64,000 nucleotides of DNA from Intestinibacter bartlettii (GCA_025148965.1 CP102273.1:1364001-1428000), one strand, 5' to 3'. Counted from the stretch's first letter, positions 8,332 to 17,729 are shown. Numbers and translations are program-made. Notes: generated by a model not told the origin, from the sequence alone.

Positions 8332-9099
8332 ATGAAAGATAAAAGTGTAAAAGAAATAAAAGAAATAGTAGAGAATTTAAATGAAGATCAATATGGGGAG
8401 TATATAGATATATTAAATGAAGATAGTAGAAAATCTGTTCAAAATATAGCAAAAAGTTTAAGTAAGAAATTAGATAAGATAAAAAAAGAAGAAGAAAGAT
8501 TAGAGTTTATAAATACATTTGAAAATGAAGGGTATGCAAATGGTTATCTATACATAGGTGGAGTTGATGAAGCAGGAAGAGGACCTTTAGCGGGACCAGT
8601 TGTGGCTAGTGTAGTAGTGTTTGAAAAAGGCACAAAAATTCCATATATAAATGACTCTAAAAAGCTTTCAGAAGCTAAAAGAGAGGAATTATTTGATATT
8701 ATAAAAGAACAAGCCCTAGATTACGGAATAGGTATAGTTGATAATGAAGAAATTGATGAATATAATATATTAAATGCTACATATATGGCTATGAATAAAG
8801 CATTAAATGCGTTAAAGAAAAAGCCAGATTATCTTCTTTTAGATGCAGTTACTATACCTGATTTAGATATAAAACAATTCCCTATAATAAAAGGAGATGC
8901 GAAGTCTATATCTATAGCAGGAGCTAGTATACTTGCAAAAGTAACAAGAGATAGACTTATGTATAAATATGATGAGATATATCCACAATATGGCTTTAAA
9001 CATCACAAAGGATATGGTACTAAAGAACATTATGAAGCTATTGAAAAATATGGAATAACTCCGATTCATAGAAAAAGTTTTTTAAAGAATGTGCTATAA
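8332..9099 (+). CDS. rnhB: Ribonuclease HII
   Basis: RNase HII cleaves RNA in RNA-DNA hybrids, including single misincorporated ribonucleotides. The 255-aa protein has a ~70-residue charged helical N-terminal extension, common in Bacillus-type RnhB. The catalytic core starts at GGVDEAGRGPLAGPVV (D79, E80), with DSKKLS, LLLDAV, IKGDAKSISIAGASILAKVTRD and YGFKHHKGYGTKEH. AGAGGTG precedes the ATG. The next gene appears to have its own -10 element overlapping the rnhB stop. Confidence 0.97.
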   Translation: MKDKSVKEIKEIVENLNEDQYGEYIDILNEDSRKSVQNIAKSLSKKLDKIKKEEERLEFINTFENEGYANGYLYIGGVDEAGRGPLAGPVVASVVVFEKGTKIPYINDSKKLSEAKREELFDIIKEQALDYGIGIVDNEEIDEYNILNATYMAMNKALNALKKKPDYLLLDAVTIPDLDIKQFPIIKGDAKSISIAGASILAKVTRDRLMYKYDEIYPQYGFKHHKGYGTKEHYEAIEKYGITPIHRKSFLKNVL

Positions 9100-9100
9100 T
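9092..9100 (+). promoter_or_regulatory. Extended -10 promoter overlapping the rnhB stop
   Basis: TGCTATAAT (extended -10 form TGN-TATAAT) at 9092-9100, without a good -35. It lies 70 bases upstream of the FMN dehydrogenase gene and there is no terminator between the two genes. Confidence 0.45.
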
Positions 9101-9168
9101 TAATATAAGACAAATTCTTACAAAAACACAGAAAATGAAACTTTATTAGAGATTTAGGAGGATGAAAT

Positions 9169-10188
9169 ATGGATTACAAAGACGTTTTAAAAAGCGCAAG
9201 AGAAAATTTAAATGGTAGTTGCAAAGTATGTAAAGTATGTAATGGGATTGCATGCTCTGGTGAAGTTCCAGGAATGGGTGGTAAAGGAACAGGTTCTGCA
9301 TTTACTGAAAATATGAAAAGTCTAGAAAAAGTTAAAATAAATATGAGAGTGTTGCATGATGTTAAAAATCCAAATACATCAGTAGAAATGTTTGGTAAAA
9401 AAATGAAAGCTCCTATATTTGCTGCTCCAGTATCAGGAACAACTTTAAATATGGGTGGAAAATATACAGAAAAAGAATATATATCATGGGTAATAGAAGG
9501 ATGTCTAAAAGCTGGTATTTATCCAATGGTAGGAGATACAGCAATAGAAACTTTCTTAACGGATAATTTAGAAGTATTAAAAGAAAAAAATGCAGATGGT
9601 ATAGCATTTATAAAACCATGGGAAAATGATGCTATAATTTCAAAAATGAAGTTAGCTGAAGATGCAGGTGTATTTGCCCTAGGAGTAGACGTAGATGCAT
9701 GTGGTTTAGTTACTTTATCACTTCACGGTAAAAATGTAGAACCTAAAACTTTAGATAAAATAAAAGAATTAAAACAATCTACAAAATTACCATTTATATT
9801 AAAAGGACTTATGACTGTAGATGAAGCTATACTAGCTGCAGAAGCTGGTGTAGATGCAATAGTAGTATCTAATCACGGTGGTAGAGTTTTAGATTGCACT
9901 CCAGGAGCTGCAGATGTACTTCCACAAATAGCTAAAGCTGTAAAAGGAAAAACTAAAATACTTGCTGACGGTGGAGTTAGAACAGGTGTAGATGTATTAA
10001 AATTAATAGCTTTAGGAGCTGATGGAGTATTAATTGGTAGACCATTTGTAACAGCATCATTTGGTGGAGGCAGTGAAGGTGTAGAACTTTATGTAAATAA
10101 AATAATATCTGAACTTGAAGCTACTATGAGACTTACAGGATGTGCTACTATAGCAGATATAGATGAAAGAGTTATATTTAATGGGTAA
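9169..10188 (+). CDS. FMN-dependent alpha-hydroxy-acid dehydrogenase family protein with N-terminal Cys cluster
   Basis: A 339-aa TIM-barrel flavoprotein of the FMN-dependent alpha-hydroxy-acid dehydrogenase family (lactate/glycolate oxidase relatives). The barrel shows APIFAAPVSG near the N-terminus, LPFILKG with the lysine on strand 5, VVSNHGGRVLD with the catalytic His and Arg, ILADGGVRTG and GVLIGRPF for FMN phosphate binding. The N-terminus carries CKVCKVCNGIAC (C18, C21, C24, C29), reminiscent of a metal or iron-sulfur site and absent from classical lactate oxidases. The substrate cannot be predicted: lactate or another 2-hydroxy acid is family knowledge only. AGGAGG precedes the ATG and a terminator follows. 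Confidence 0.85.
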   Translation: MDYKDVLKSARENLNGSCKVCKVCNGIACSGEVPGMGGKGTGSAFTENMKSLEKVKINMRVLHDVKNPNTSVEMFGKKMKAPIFAAPVSGTTLNMGGKYTEKEYISWVIEGCLKAGIYPMVGDTAIETFLTDNLEVLKEKNADGIAFIKPWENDAIISKMKLAEDAGVFALGVDVDACGLVTLSLHGKNVEPKTLDKIKELKQSTKLPFILKGLMTVDEAILAAEAGVDAIVVSNHGGRVLDCTPGAADVLPQIAKAVKGKTKILADGGVRTGVDVLKLIALGADGVLIGRPFVTASFGGGSEGVELYVNKIISELEATMRLTGCATIADIDERVIFNG

Positions 10189-10211
10189 ATATAAAGTTAA
10201 ATAAATATATC

Positions 10212-10263
10212 AAAAGATATGGGATAAATCGTATTTATATAGGAAAATTCCATATCTTTTTTA
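10212..10263 (+). terminator. Terminator after the FMN dehydrogenase gene
   Basis: AAAAGATATGG (10212-10222) pairs with CCATATCTTTT (10250-10260), then T's. An inner ATAAAT/ATTTAT stem lies in the long loop. Confidence 0.75.
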
Positions 10264-10368
10264 TGTGTAAAATTAAAAATAAAACGATATCAATTTATAT
10301 AATATGGTAATATAAATAATATATGAAGATAAATCTTATTTTGACAATTTTATAAAGAGCAGGTGAAA

Positions 10369-11004
10369 ATGGTGAGAAGAGAGAGTATATTAAATTTAGA
10401 TTATTTAAAAATAGAGGGAAATAATGAAAACTACATTTATTATGGAGGAGATCAAGAGTGGTTTAAAACTGCTTGGAGAAGAATATCAGGGTGTGGTCCG
10501 ACAACAGCTTCAGCGATTATTATGTATGAAAATAGAAAAAATGATATCGAAGGTGTGAAAAAATATTCTAAATCAAAGTTTTTAGACTTGATGAATGATA
10601 TATGGGATTTTATAACGCCTATAAAAGGAAAAGGCGTAAATACAGTAGATTTATTTTTTGAAGGATTTAAAAAATATACAAAAGCAAGATACAATAAATA
10701 TAAAGAGTCTATATTTATGAAGATACCAATAAATTTTGAAGATAGACCTAATAAGAAAGAAGTATTTAACTTTTTATATAAGGCATTAGAAAAAGACCAC
10801 CCAATAGCATTTTTAAATTTAGATAATGGAAAAGAAAATAAGCTTCATAGATGGCATTGGGTCGCTATAGTAGGAATTGCATATGATGATTTAAGTGATA
10901 AACTAGAAGCTACAATTGCTGATGAAGGAATGCTAAAGAAAATAAACCTAGGTCTATGGCTAACTACTGCTAAAAATGAAGGCGGATTTGTTTATTTTGA
11001 GTAA
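10369..11004 (+). CDS. Predicted C39-like (papain-fold) cysteine peptidase, function unknown
   Basis: A 211-aa protein with RISGCGPTTASAI, the Gln/Cys-region motif of peptidase C39-like and other papain-fold enzymes; the putative catalytic Cys is C42. The candidate His is in HRWHWVAIVGI (~155-162), followed by a late Asp/Asn region (TIADEG). There is no signal peptide or membrane helix, so it is probably cytoplasmic. Three starts are possible: GTG 10363, ATG 10369 and GTG 10372. AGGTG at 10361-10365 best fits 10369 or 10372. It is flanked by terminators, so it is a single-gene unit facing the capA-like gene. The substrate is unknown, and the peptidase assignment rests on two motifs. Confidence 0.6.
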   Translation: MVRRESILNLDYLKIEGNNENYIYYGGDQEWFKTAWRRISGCGPTTASAIIMYENRKNDIEGVKKYSKSKFLDLMNDIWDFITPIKGKGVNTVDLFFEGFKKYTKARYNKYKESIFMKIPINFEDRPNKKEVFNFLYKALEKDHPIAFLNLDNGKENKLHRWHWVAIVGIAYDDLSDKLEATIADEGMLKKINLGLWLTTAKNEGGFVYFE

Positions 11005-11034
11005 ACTCATAATTTGGATTTTGAAATATACACT

Positions 11035-11074
11035 AAAAAAGCTAAGTAGAAATTTATATCTACCTAGCTTTTTT
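11035..11074. terminator. Bidirectional terminator between convergent genes
   Basis: AAAAAAGCTAAGTAGA pairs with TCTACCTAGCTTTTTT around an 8-base loop. A and T runs on both sides allow it to serve the C39-like gene (+) and the CapA-like gene (-). Confidence 0.85.
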
Positions 11075-11081
11075 GATTTAT

Positions 11082-12353
11082 TTATTTTTTAAAAGGACTT
11101 TTTATAACACTTATTTTATCATCTGTTTTTATAAGTTCAGATGTATTTTTATAAGATTGTTTTAAGTAACTTGAATTTACATAACTTGCTTTTTCTAAAA
11201 TATTTCCAGATATGGGAATTATTTCGTACACAGTTTTAGAACCATTTTGGTATTTATCTACCCAAGTTGGAATGCATTTAACTTTTTTTACTGTAGCTTC
11301 ATTATTGCCTTTCTTTTCAATATCTATATCTACCATAAGACCATCTTCTGTGTACATACTTAAGACTTCTCTTCTTTGATTAGATATATAATTTCCAAGA
11401 GAATAAACAACTAAAGTTTCTTTTTTTCCATCAGTTGATTTTATTGTTTCTACAGGTTGAACAACATGAGGATGAGACCCTATTATAATATCTATTCCAG
11501 CATCACATAATTTTTGAGCAAGTTCAGTTTGGAATTTGCTAGGTGTTCTGCTATATTCATCTCCCCAGTGAATTATAACAATTTGCATATCCGTATCTTT
11601 TTGATATTTTTTAACAGTTGAATAAATTGTATTGAATGCTGTGTCTACATCTGAAATATCAAATACATTCATTAAATCGTTTTTTTCATCAGATACTTTT
11701 ATACCATTTAGATATTTAGTGCCGTTTTTAATTTCTCCATAAGAATAAGCTGTAATACCTAATTTAATACCATTTACATTTTCTATAACATATTCATCAT
11801 CAGATTTTTTTTCTCTAGTCCCTACTGTATCAAAGCCTTTTTTCTTTAATGTAGATAAAGTACGTTCTACCCCAAGACTAGACATATCAAAACTATGGTT
11901 ATTTATAGTTGATAATAAATCAAATCCTACATTTTTTAAAGAATCTGCAAGTGCATCAGGTGTATTAAAAGTTGGATAAGAGCTATAAGCATACACATCG
12001 TCCCCACAAAGTGTTGTTTCTAAATTTGCCATAGCTAAGTCTGCATTTTTTATGTATTTTTTTACATATTTATAATTGTTGTCGAAAGAATATTTTTTAG
12101 TAGATGTATTATACTGAGCCTTAAGTTGAGGCATATGAGCCATTACATCACCACATGCAAGTAAAGATGCACTATAAGTTTTATTATCTGTAACCTTAGT
12201 TACTTCACTAGTTTTATTTGATTCTACAATATTTTCACTCCTGTTAAACATTTTGAAATAACCAAAAATAACTAGAACAATTGCTACAAGGATTATTAAG
12301 ATTTTCCATTGTTTACTTAACTTCCCCTTATTTTGATCTTTTTTAATTCCCAT
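11082..12353 (-). CDS. CapA family membrane-anchored metallophosphatase-like protein
   Basis: A 423-aa protein of the CapA/PgsA-like family (calcineurin-type phosphoesterase fold), named after the poly-gamma-glutamate capsule protein. After a basic start there is one membrane segment (~17-33: ILIILVAIVLVIFGYF), so the enzyme domain faces outside. Metal-site motifs are visible: LLACGDVMAH (~67), ANLETTLCG, STINNHSFD (~150), VIIHWGDEY and IIIGSHPHVVQP (~298), then VYSLGNYISNQ. No capBC/pgsBC genes adjoin it, so a capsule role is not supported, and many clostridial members are of unknown function. It is one of only four - strand genes here. GGAGGG precedes the start. Confidence 0.85.
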   Translation of the reverse strand: MGIKKDQNKGKLSKQWKILIILVAIVLVIFGYFKMFNRSENIVESNKTSEVTKVTDNKTYSASLLACGDVMAHMPQLKAQYNTSTKKYSFDNNYKYVKKYIKNADLAMANLETTLCGDDVYAYSSYPTFNTPDALADSLKNVGFDLLSTINNHSFDMSSLGVERTLSTLKKKGFDTVGTREKKSDDEYVIENVNGIKLGITAYSYGEIKNGTKYLNGIKVSDEKNDLMNVFDISDVDTAFNTIYSTVKKYQKDTDMQIVIIHWGDEYSRTPSKFQTELAQKLCDAGIDIIIGSHPHVVQPVETIKSTDGKKETLVVYSLGNYISNQRREVLSMYTEDGLMVDIDIEKKGNNEATVKKVKCIPTWVDKYQNGSKTVYEIIPISGNILEKASYVNSSYLKQSYKNTSELIKTDDKISVIKSPFKK

Positions 12354-12386
12354 TTTAACCCTCCATTTGAAATGTTTTCATAATTT

Positions 12387-12415
12387 ATAATATATTTATT
12401 TGTAAAAATTTTCAA
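12387..12415 (-). promoter_or_regulatory. Promoter of the capA-like gene
   Basis: Reading the - strand: TTGAAA (12415-12410), 17-base spacer, TATTAT (12392-12387), 34 bases upstream of the start codon. Confidence 0.65.
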
Positions 12416-12487
12416 TTAAAAAATTAAAAAAGTGTATATATTGTAACCTTTATGACTAAAATACAAAAAAGATTTTAGGTGGAAGTT

Positions 12488-12859
12488 ATGAATAATTATA
12501 AAATACTTAAAAATTTGGATAACGTTAAAAAAGGAAAAATAGGTGAAGAAATAGCAAGAAGATATTTAGTTTTAATAGGAATGAAAATAATATGTAGCAA
12601 TTATAAAACTAAATTTGGTGAAATCGATATAATAGCAAAGCTAGAAAATAAAATTGTATTTATAGAAGTAAAATCAAGAACTTCAAAAGATTATGGACTT
12701 GCATGTGAAGCAGTAGACTATAAAAAAATAGGTAAAATCACTTCTGTTGCAAATCATTATCTTTTAACCAATAATATAAAAAATTGTGAAATAAGGTTTG
12801 ATGTTATAGAAGTTTATTTTAATGAAGAAAAAATAAACCATATAGAAAATGCATTTTAG
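12488..12859 (+). CDS. yraN: YraN family endonuclease-like protein (UPF0102)
   Basis: A 123-aa restriction-endonuclease-fold protein of unknown function. The fold's active-site pattern is visible: GEEIARRYL, FGEIDIIAK and IVFIEVKSRTS (E-x-K), then AVDYKKIGKI. An in-frame GTG at 12479 lies inside the AGGTGG ribosome site, so the ATG at 12488 is the start. It precedes comM by 12 bases and forms a DNA-processing cluster with comM, dprA and topA. Neighbouring rnhB and yraN are commonly linked, but here three accessory genes separate them. Confidence 0.92.
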   Translation: MNNYKILKNLDNVKKGKIGEEIARRYLVLIGMKIICSNYKTKFGEIDIIAKLENKIVFIEVKSRTSKDYGLACEAVDYKKIGKITSVANHYLLTNNIKNCEIRFDVIEVYFNEEKINHIENAF

Positions 12860-12871
12860 GAAAGGATAGAT

Positions 12872-14401
12872 ATGTTAAGTATAGTAAACTCATGTAATTT
12901 AATAGGAATAGATGGATTTATAGTAAATGTAGAGGTTGATATAACTAGAGGTATGCCGTGTTTTAATATAGTAGGTCTAGCTAGCATAGAAATAAAAGAG
13001 GCAAAAGAGAGAGTAAAGTCTGCGATTATAAATAGTGGATTTGAATTTCCAGCAAAGAGAATAGTTGTAAACTTATCGCCAGCAGATATTAAAAAAGAAG
13101 GTTCCCTATTAGATTTACCAATATCGATAGGATTACTTATAAATTACATACAAAAAGAAAAATCTTACTTTGATGAAACAATATTTGTCGGAGAATTATC
13201 TTTAGATGGAAGTTTAAAAAAGGTTAGAGGAATTTTACCTATAGTTTTAAGTGCAAAACAAAAAGGGTATAAACGAATTTTTATACCTCATGAAAATTTA
13301 AAAGAGAGTTCTTATGTAGATGGAATAGAGATAATTCCAGTTAAAAATTTGAGAGAATGTATAAATTATATAAACGGAAAAATTGACTTAGATTTAAGTT
13401 CTGTGTTATATAAAAATACAAGTATACAAGAAGAAAAATATGAAGAAGATTTTGGGGATGTAAAAGGAAATTATTTTGTAAAAAGAGGTCTAGAAATTGC
13501 AGCAGCAGGAAATCACAATGTTATGTTAATAGGACCTCCAGGCTCTGGAAAAACTATGATGGCGAGAAGAATTAAAACGATAATGCCTGATTTAGATAAA
13601 GATGAAATGATGGAGATAAGCAAAATTTATAGCATAGCAGGACTTATAAACAATAATATAGGAATAATAAATAAAAGGCCATTTAGAGCACCTCATCATA
13701 GTGCTACAAATGTATCACTAATTGGAGGTGGTGCAAAAGCTATTCCAGGTGAAATAGTATTAGCTCATAGAGGGGTATTATTTTTAGATGAGATTGCAGA
13801 ATTTAACAAAAAAACGCTTGAAATGTTGAGACAGCCCATAGAAGATGGAGAAATAAATCTATCTCGTTTAAAGTTTTATGTAAAATACCCGTGTAATATT
13901 TTGATTATAGCAGCTATGAACCCTTGCCCATGTGGATATTTTATGTCAAATATAGAATGTAAATGTACAGAATATGAAATGGCTAGATATAGAAATAAAG
14001 TATCAGGACCATTATTAGATAGATTTGATATTTTTTTAGATGTAGTTCCAATTGAGTTTGGAGAATTCAAAGACAATAATTTTACTGAAACTTCAAAGAC
14101 TATAAAAAATAGGGTTCAAGAAGCGAAAAATATACAACGAAAAAGATTTGAAAATAGTGATATAAAAAATAATAATGAAATAAAATCATATCAAATTAAT
14201 AAATACTGTAAGTTAGATGAAGATGCAAGTAAAATAGCAAAAAAAATATTTACTAAATACAATCTAAGCAATAGAAGTTATACAAAACTACTTAAAACAG
14301 CTAGAACAATAGCAGATTTAGATTTATGCAAAGATATAAGTAAAAATCATTTATTAGAAGCTTTTTCATATAGAAAAGGGTATTATAAATATTTTAAATG
14401 A
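12872..14401 (+). CDS. comM: ComM/YifB family Mg-chelatase-like AAA+ ATPase
   Basis: A 509-aa AAA+ protein. The N-terminal ChlI-like domain (CFNIVGLASIEIKEAKERV, INLSP-like VVNLSPADIKKEGS) is followed by the ATPase core: GPPGSGKTMMARR (~222), HHSATNVSLIGGG, LAHRGVLFLDEIAEF (Walker B) and MNPCPCGYF with several Cys, then a C-terminal helical domain. In Gram-negative bacteria ComM is a hexameric helicase promoting branch migration during transformation; in Firmicutes its role is inferred. The start has AGGAAAGG upstream. dprA begins 9 bases after the stop, supporting a recombination/competence link. Confidence 0.95.
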   Translation: MLSIVNSCNLIGIDGFIVNVEVDITRGMPCFNIVGLASIEIKEAKERVKSAIINSGFEFPAKRIVVNLSPADIKKEGSLLDLPISIGLLINYIQKEKSYFDETIFVGELSLDGSLKKVRGILPIVLSAKQKGYKRIFIPHENLKESSYVDGIEIIPVKNLRECINYINGKIDLDLSSVLYKNTSIQEEKYEEDFGDVKGNYFVKRGLEIAAAGNHNVMLIGPPGSGKTMMARRIKTIMPDLDKDEMMEISKIYSIAGLINNNIGIINKRPFRAPHHSATNVSLIGGGAKAIPGEIVLAHRGVLFLDEIAEFNKKTLEMLRQPIEDGEINLSRLKFYVKYPCNILIIAAMNPCPCGYFMSNIECKCTEYEMARYRNKVSGPLLDRFDIFLDVVPIEFGEFKDNNFTETSKTIKNRVQEAKNIQRKRFENSDIKNNNEIKSYQINKYCKLDEDASKIAKKIFTKYNLSNRSYTKLLKTARTIADLDLCKDISKNHLLEAFSYRKGYYKYFK

Positions 14402-14410
14402 GGTGATACT

Positions 14411-15535
14411 ATGCAAGAGAGAGAAATGTATTTATTTTTATGTTCAATTTATAGAATAAGCCAAGAAGAGATAGATATTTTAAAAGCACAATTTGGGAAA
14501 TTAGAGGTTTTGATGTACTTAGACGAAAAAGAAATTTTAAAAAATAAAAATTTAAATTCAAAATTATTGAAAAATATAGTAAAATATAGAAGTCATTCAC
14601 GAATTGAAAACATAAAAGGGGTTTTGGAAGAAAAGGATATACAATATGTATGTTTTAGTGATGATGATTATCCAGAAAGTTTAAAGCATATACAAATGCC
14701 TCCACCTATATTATTTTATAAAGGTGATATTTCTATTTTAGATCATAGAAATAATATAGCAGTAATAGGATCTAGAGCACCTACAAATTATGGATTATAT
14801 TGTGTAAGAAAGTATGCAAAAGAGTTATCGGATATTGGAATGGATATTGTAAGTGGACTTGCATTAGGAATAGACTCAGAAGCTCATTTGGCATGCATGA
14901 ATGGAAGGTTTGGGAAAACAGTTGCTGTACTTGGAAGTCCTATTGATAATATATTGCCATCTAGAAATAGAAAAATAGCGGATAAGATTTTAGAAAATGG
15001 AGGAATAATAGTATCTGAGTTCTTTTTAGGTAGTAAAGTACATCCATTAAATTTTTCTTTTAGAAATAGAATTATAAGCGGACTAAGTGTTGCTGTTTTG
15101 GTAATCGAGGCAGCACAAAAAAGTGGGACAAAGAGAACATTTGATTATGCTGGAGATCAAGGAAAGACTGTATTTGCAATGACAGGAAGAATAAATGATC
15201 CTAAGAGCAGAGGTTGTATAGATATGATTATTGAGGGGGCAATACCATTTACCAGTGTAGAAAATATTTTTAGGGATAAAAGTGTTTTTTTAAATGCTAA
15301 AGAATTTTGTACTTTAAATAATTGTAAAGATAGTATAGAATATGATATTAAGAGTTTAAATTATGAAAAAAAAGAAATTTTAGAATTAATAAAACGACAA
15401 GGAAATATCAAAATAGACGATATTTGCAATTATACTGGAATGGATATAAAAACAATAAACTCAAATGTTAATGAATTATTAATAGACGATTATATTATTG
15501 AAATGGAAAATAAGACTTATGGATTTAATGTTTAA
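14411..15535 (+). CDS. dprA: DNA-processing protein DprA (Smf)
   Basis: DprA binds incoming single-stranded DNA and loads RecA during transformation. It is also retained in many bacteria not known to be competent. The 374-aa protein has an N-terminal SAM/HhH-like region and a Rossmann-fold core with VIGSRAPTNYG, DIVSGLALGIDSEAH, TVAVLGSPID, SEFFLGSKVHPLNFSFRNRI and VIEAAQKSGT. The C-terminal winged-helix region (KIDDICNYTGMDIKTINSNVNEL) is complete. AGGTGAT precedes the ATG. topA follows after 23 bases, as in Bacillus. Confidence 0.96.
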   Translation: MQEREMYLFLCSIYRISQEEIDILKAQFGKLEVLMYLDEKEILKNKNLNSKLLKNIVKYRSHSRIENIKGVLEEKDIQYVCFSDDDYPESLKHIQMPPPILFYKGDISILDHRNNIAVIGSRAPTNYGLYCVRKYAKELSDIGMDIVSGLALGIDSEAHLACMNGRFGKTVAVLGSPIDNILPSRNRKIADKILENGGIIVSEFFLGSKVHPLNFSFRNRIISGLSVAVLVIEAAQKSGTKRTFDYAGDQGKTVFAMTGRINDPKSRGCIDMIIEGAIPFTSVENIFRDKSVFLNAKEFCTLNNCKDSIEYDIKSLNYEKKEILELIKRQGNIKIDDICNYTGMDIKTINSNVNELLIDDYIIEMENKTYGFNV

Positions 15536-15558
15536 CATAAAGAGTGGGGGTGTAATAT

Positions 15559-17637
15559 ATGGCGAAATCATTAGTAATTGTTGAGTCGCCAGCAAAGGCT
15601 AAAACAATAGAAAAATTTTTGGGGAAAAGTCATTATACAGTAAAGGCATCTGTAGGACATGTAAGGGATTTGCCTAAGAGTCAGTTAGGTGTAGATATAG
15701 AAAATAACTTTGAACCAAAATATATAAATATAAGAGGTAAAGGTGATGTAATCAAGGAGCTAAAAAAGGAAGCTAAAAAAGCTAAAAAAGTTTATCTAGC
15801 TACCGACCCCGATAGAGAAGGAGAAGCTATCTCATGGCACTTATCTTATATTTTAAATATAGATGAAGAAGAAAAATGCAGAATAGAATTTAATGAAATT
15901 ACAAAAGATGCTATAAAAAAAGCTATAAAAAGTCCAAGAAATATAAATTTAAATTTAGTGGATGCACAACAAGCTAGAAGGGTTTTAGATAGATTATTAG
16001 GATACCAAATAAGTCCGATATTATGGCAAAAAGTTAGAAAAGGTCTAAGTGCAGGTAGAGTTCAATCTGTAACTACTAAGTTAATATGTGAAAGAGAAGA
16101 AGAAATAAAAGCTTTTGAACCTAAAGAATATTGGAGTATAGAACTTATTGCATCAAATAAAGAAGAAAATAACTTGACACTAAAATTCTATGGAAAAGAC
16201 AATGAAAAAATAGAGCTAGAAAATGAAGAACAAGTAAAAGAGATATTAAAAACGATAGAAAATGGAAGCTTAGTTGTAACTAAAATAGAATCTAGAAGTC
16301 GTAGAAAATCTGCTCCAAAACCATATACAACAAGTGTGCTTCAACAAGATGCTGCTAATAAATTGTATTTTACGACTAAAAAGACTATGATGGTAGCTCA
16401 AGAACTTTATGAAGGTATAGATGTAAAAGGTGAAGGAACAGTAGGTCTAATATCTTACATAAGAACAGACTCTAAGAGAATATCTGAAGAAGCTAGAGAA
16501 AAAGCCAAAGGTTATATAATAGAATCTATAGGAGAAAATTACTACAAAGATCATGCAAAAGATAGTAAAGGTAAAAAAGAAAAAAAGGTTCAAGATGCTC
16601 ATGAAGCGATTAGACCTACTTCTGTAGATAGAACACCAGATAGTATAAAAGATTCTTTAAGTAAAGAGCAGTATAAATTATACAACTTGATTTGGAGAAG
16701 ATTTGTAGCAAGCCAAATGGAAGATTCAGTATTTGATGTATTAAATGTTGAGTGTAAAATTGAAGATTTAATATTTAAAGCGACAGGTTCTAAATTAAAA
16801 TTTGACGGATATACAAAAATATATAACTTTACAGAGAGAGAAGATAAAATACTTCCAAGTTTAGATGAGGGGGAAATTTTAAAAATACAAGAATATAATC
16901 CTCAACAACATTTTACTTCTCCACCACCAAGATATACTGAAGCTAGTTTAGTAAAAACTTTAGAAGAACTTGGAATAGGAAGACCAAGTACTTATGCACC
17001 AACTATTACTACTATATTAAATAGAGAGTATGTTGAAAAGGATGGTGCTAGTTTAGTTCCAACAGAGCTAGGTATAATAGTAACAAAAATACTAGATGAA
17101 AACTTCCAGAAATTTATGGAGGTAGATTTTACTGCTGATATGGAGTCTCAATTAGATCAAATTGAAGAAGGAAATGTAGAGTGGAAAAAGGTAGTCGAAG
17201 AATTCTATTCACCATTAGCTGAAGCAATTAGGGTTGCAATTGAAAAGATTGAGAAAGTAAATATGGATGAAGAAACTGACGAAATTTGTGAACTATGTGG
17301 TTCTAATATGGTGATAAAATACGGCAGATTCGGTAAATTTATGGCATGTAAAAATTATCCTGAATGTAAAAATACAAAGCCTATCGTAAGCAAAATTGGT
17401 GTAAAATGCCCAAAATGCAAAGAGGGCGATATTATAATGAGAAAAAGTAAAAAGAAAAAGGTATTCTACGGTTGTTCTAACTATCCAGATTGTGATTTTG
17501 TAGCATGGAATAAACCAGTTGAAGAGCCTTGTGAGGTTTGCGGTTCTTATATGTATGAAAAATATTCTAAATCAGGAACTAAAATAGTCTGTTCAAATAA
17601 AGAATGTAAACATGAAAAAATTATTGAACAAGACTAA
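15559..17637 (+). CDS. topA: DNA topoisomerase I
   Basis: Type IA topoisomerase relaxing negative supercoils. The Toprim domain (LVIVESPAKAKTIEKFLG ... ATDPDREGEAISWHL) is at the N-terminus. The catalytic tyrosine is Y300 in ISYIRTDS. AGRVQSV and GIGRPSTYAPTI follow. The C-terminus holds three zinc ribbons with CxxC pairs (CELCG...CKNYPEC, CPKCKEG...CSNYPDC, CEVCG...CSNKEC). The 692-aa length is typical. The start has GGGGGTG upstream. There is no clear terminator between topA and the codY promoter. Confidence 0.98.
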   Translation: MAKSLVIVESPAKAKTIEKFLGKSHYTVKASVGHVRDLPKSQLGVDIENNFEPKYINIRGKGDVIKELKKEAKKAKKVYLATDPDREGEAISWHLSYILNIDEEEKCRIEFNEITKDAIKKAIKSPRNINLNLVDAQQARRVLDRLLGYQISPILWQKVRKGLSAGRVQSVTTKLICEREEEIKAFEPKEYWSIELIASNKEENNLTLKFYGKDNEKIELENEEQVKEILKTIENGSLVVTKIESRSRRKSAPKPYTTSVLQQDAANKLYFTTKKTMMVAQELYEGIDVKGEGTVGLISYIRTDSKRISEEAREKAKGYIIESIGENYYKDHAKDSKGKKEKKVQDAHEAIRPTSVDRTPDSIKDSLSKEQYKLYNLIWRRFVASQMEDSVFDVLNVECKIEDLIFKATGSKLKFDGYTKIYNFTEREDKILPSLDEGEILKIQEYNPQQHFTSPPPRYTEASLVKTLEELGIGRPSTYAPTITTILNREYVEKDGASLVPTELGIIVTKILDENFQKFMEVDFTADMESQLDQIEEGNVEWKKVVEEFYSPLAEAIRVAIEKIEKVNMDEETDEICELCGSNMVIKYGRFGKFMACKNYPECKNTKPIVSKIGVKCPKCKEGDIIMRKSKKKKVFYGCSNYPDCDFVAWNKPVEEPCEVCGSYMYEKYSKSGTKIVCSNKECKHEKIIEQD

Positions 17638-17700
17638 AGTTATTGTCGAAAAATTATATTATTGAAATGAGTGAAAATTTTTAATATTTAATTATATTTA

Positions 17701-17729
17701 TTGAATTGGTTATAAAAATATGTTAAGAT
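17701..17729 (+). promoter_or_regulatory. codY promoter
   Basis: TTGAAT (17701-17706), 17-base spacer and TAAGAT (17724-17729) with an extended TGT before the -10. A dyad ACATT-GTACA-AATGT (17731-17745) covers the predicted start site. Further upstream a single Spo0A-box-like TGTCGAA lies at 17644-17650. Confidence 0.6.

Noticed and set aside
9169-12353. Genomic island or prophage remnant
   Set aside because: No integrase, transposase, tRNA, or direct-repeat boundaries, and base composition looks like the neighbours; insertion is inferred only from gene order.
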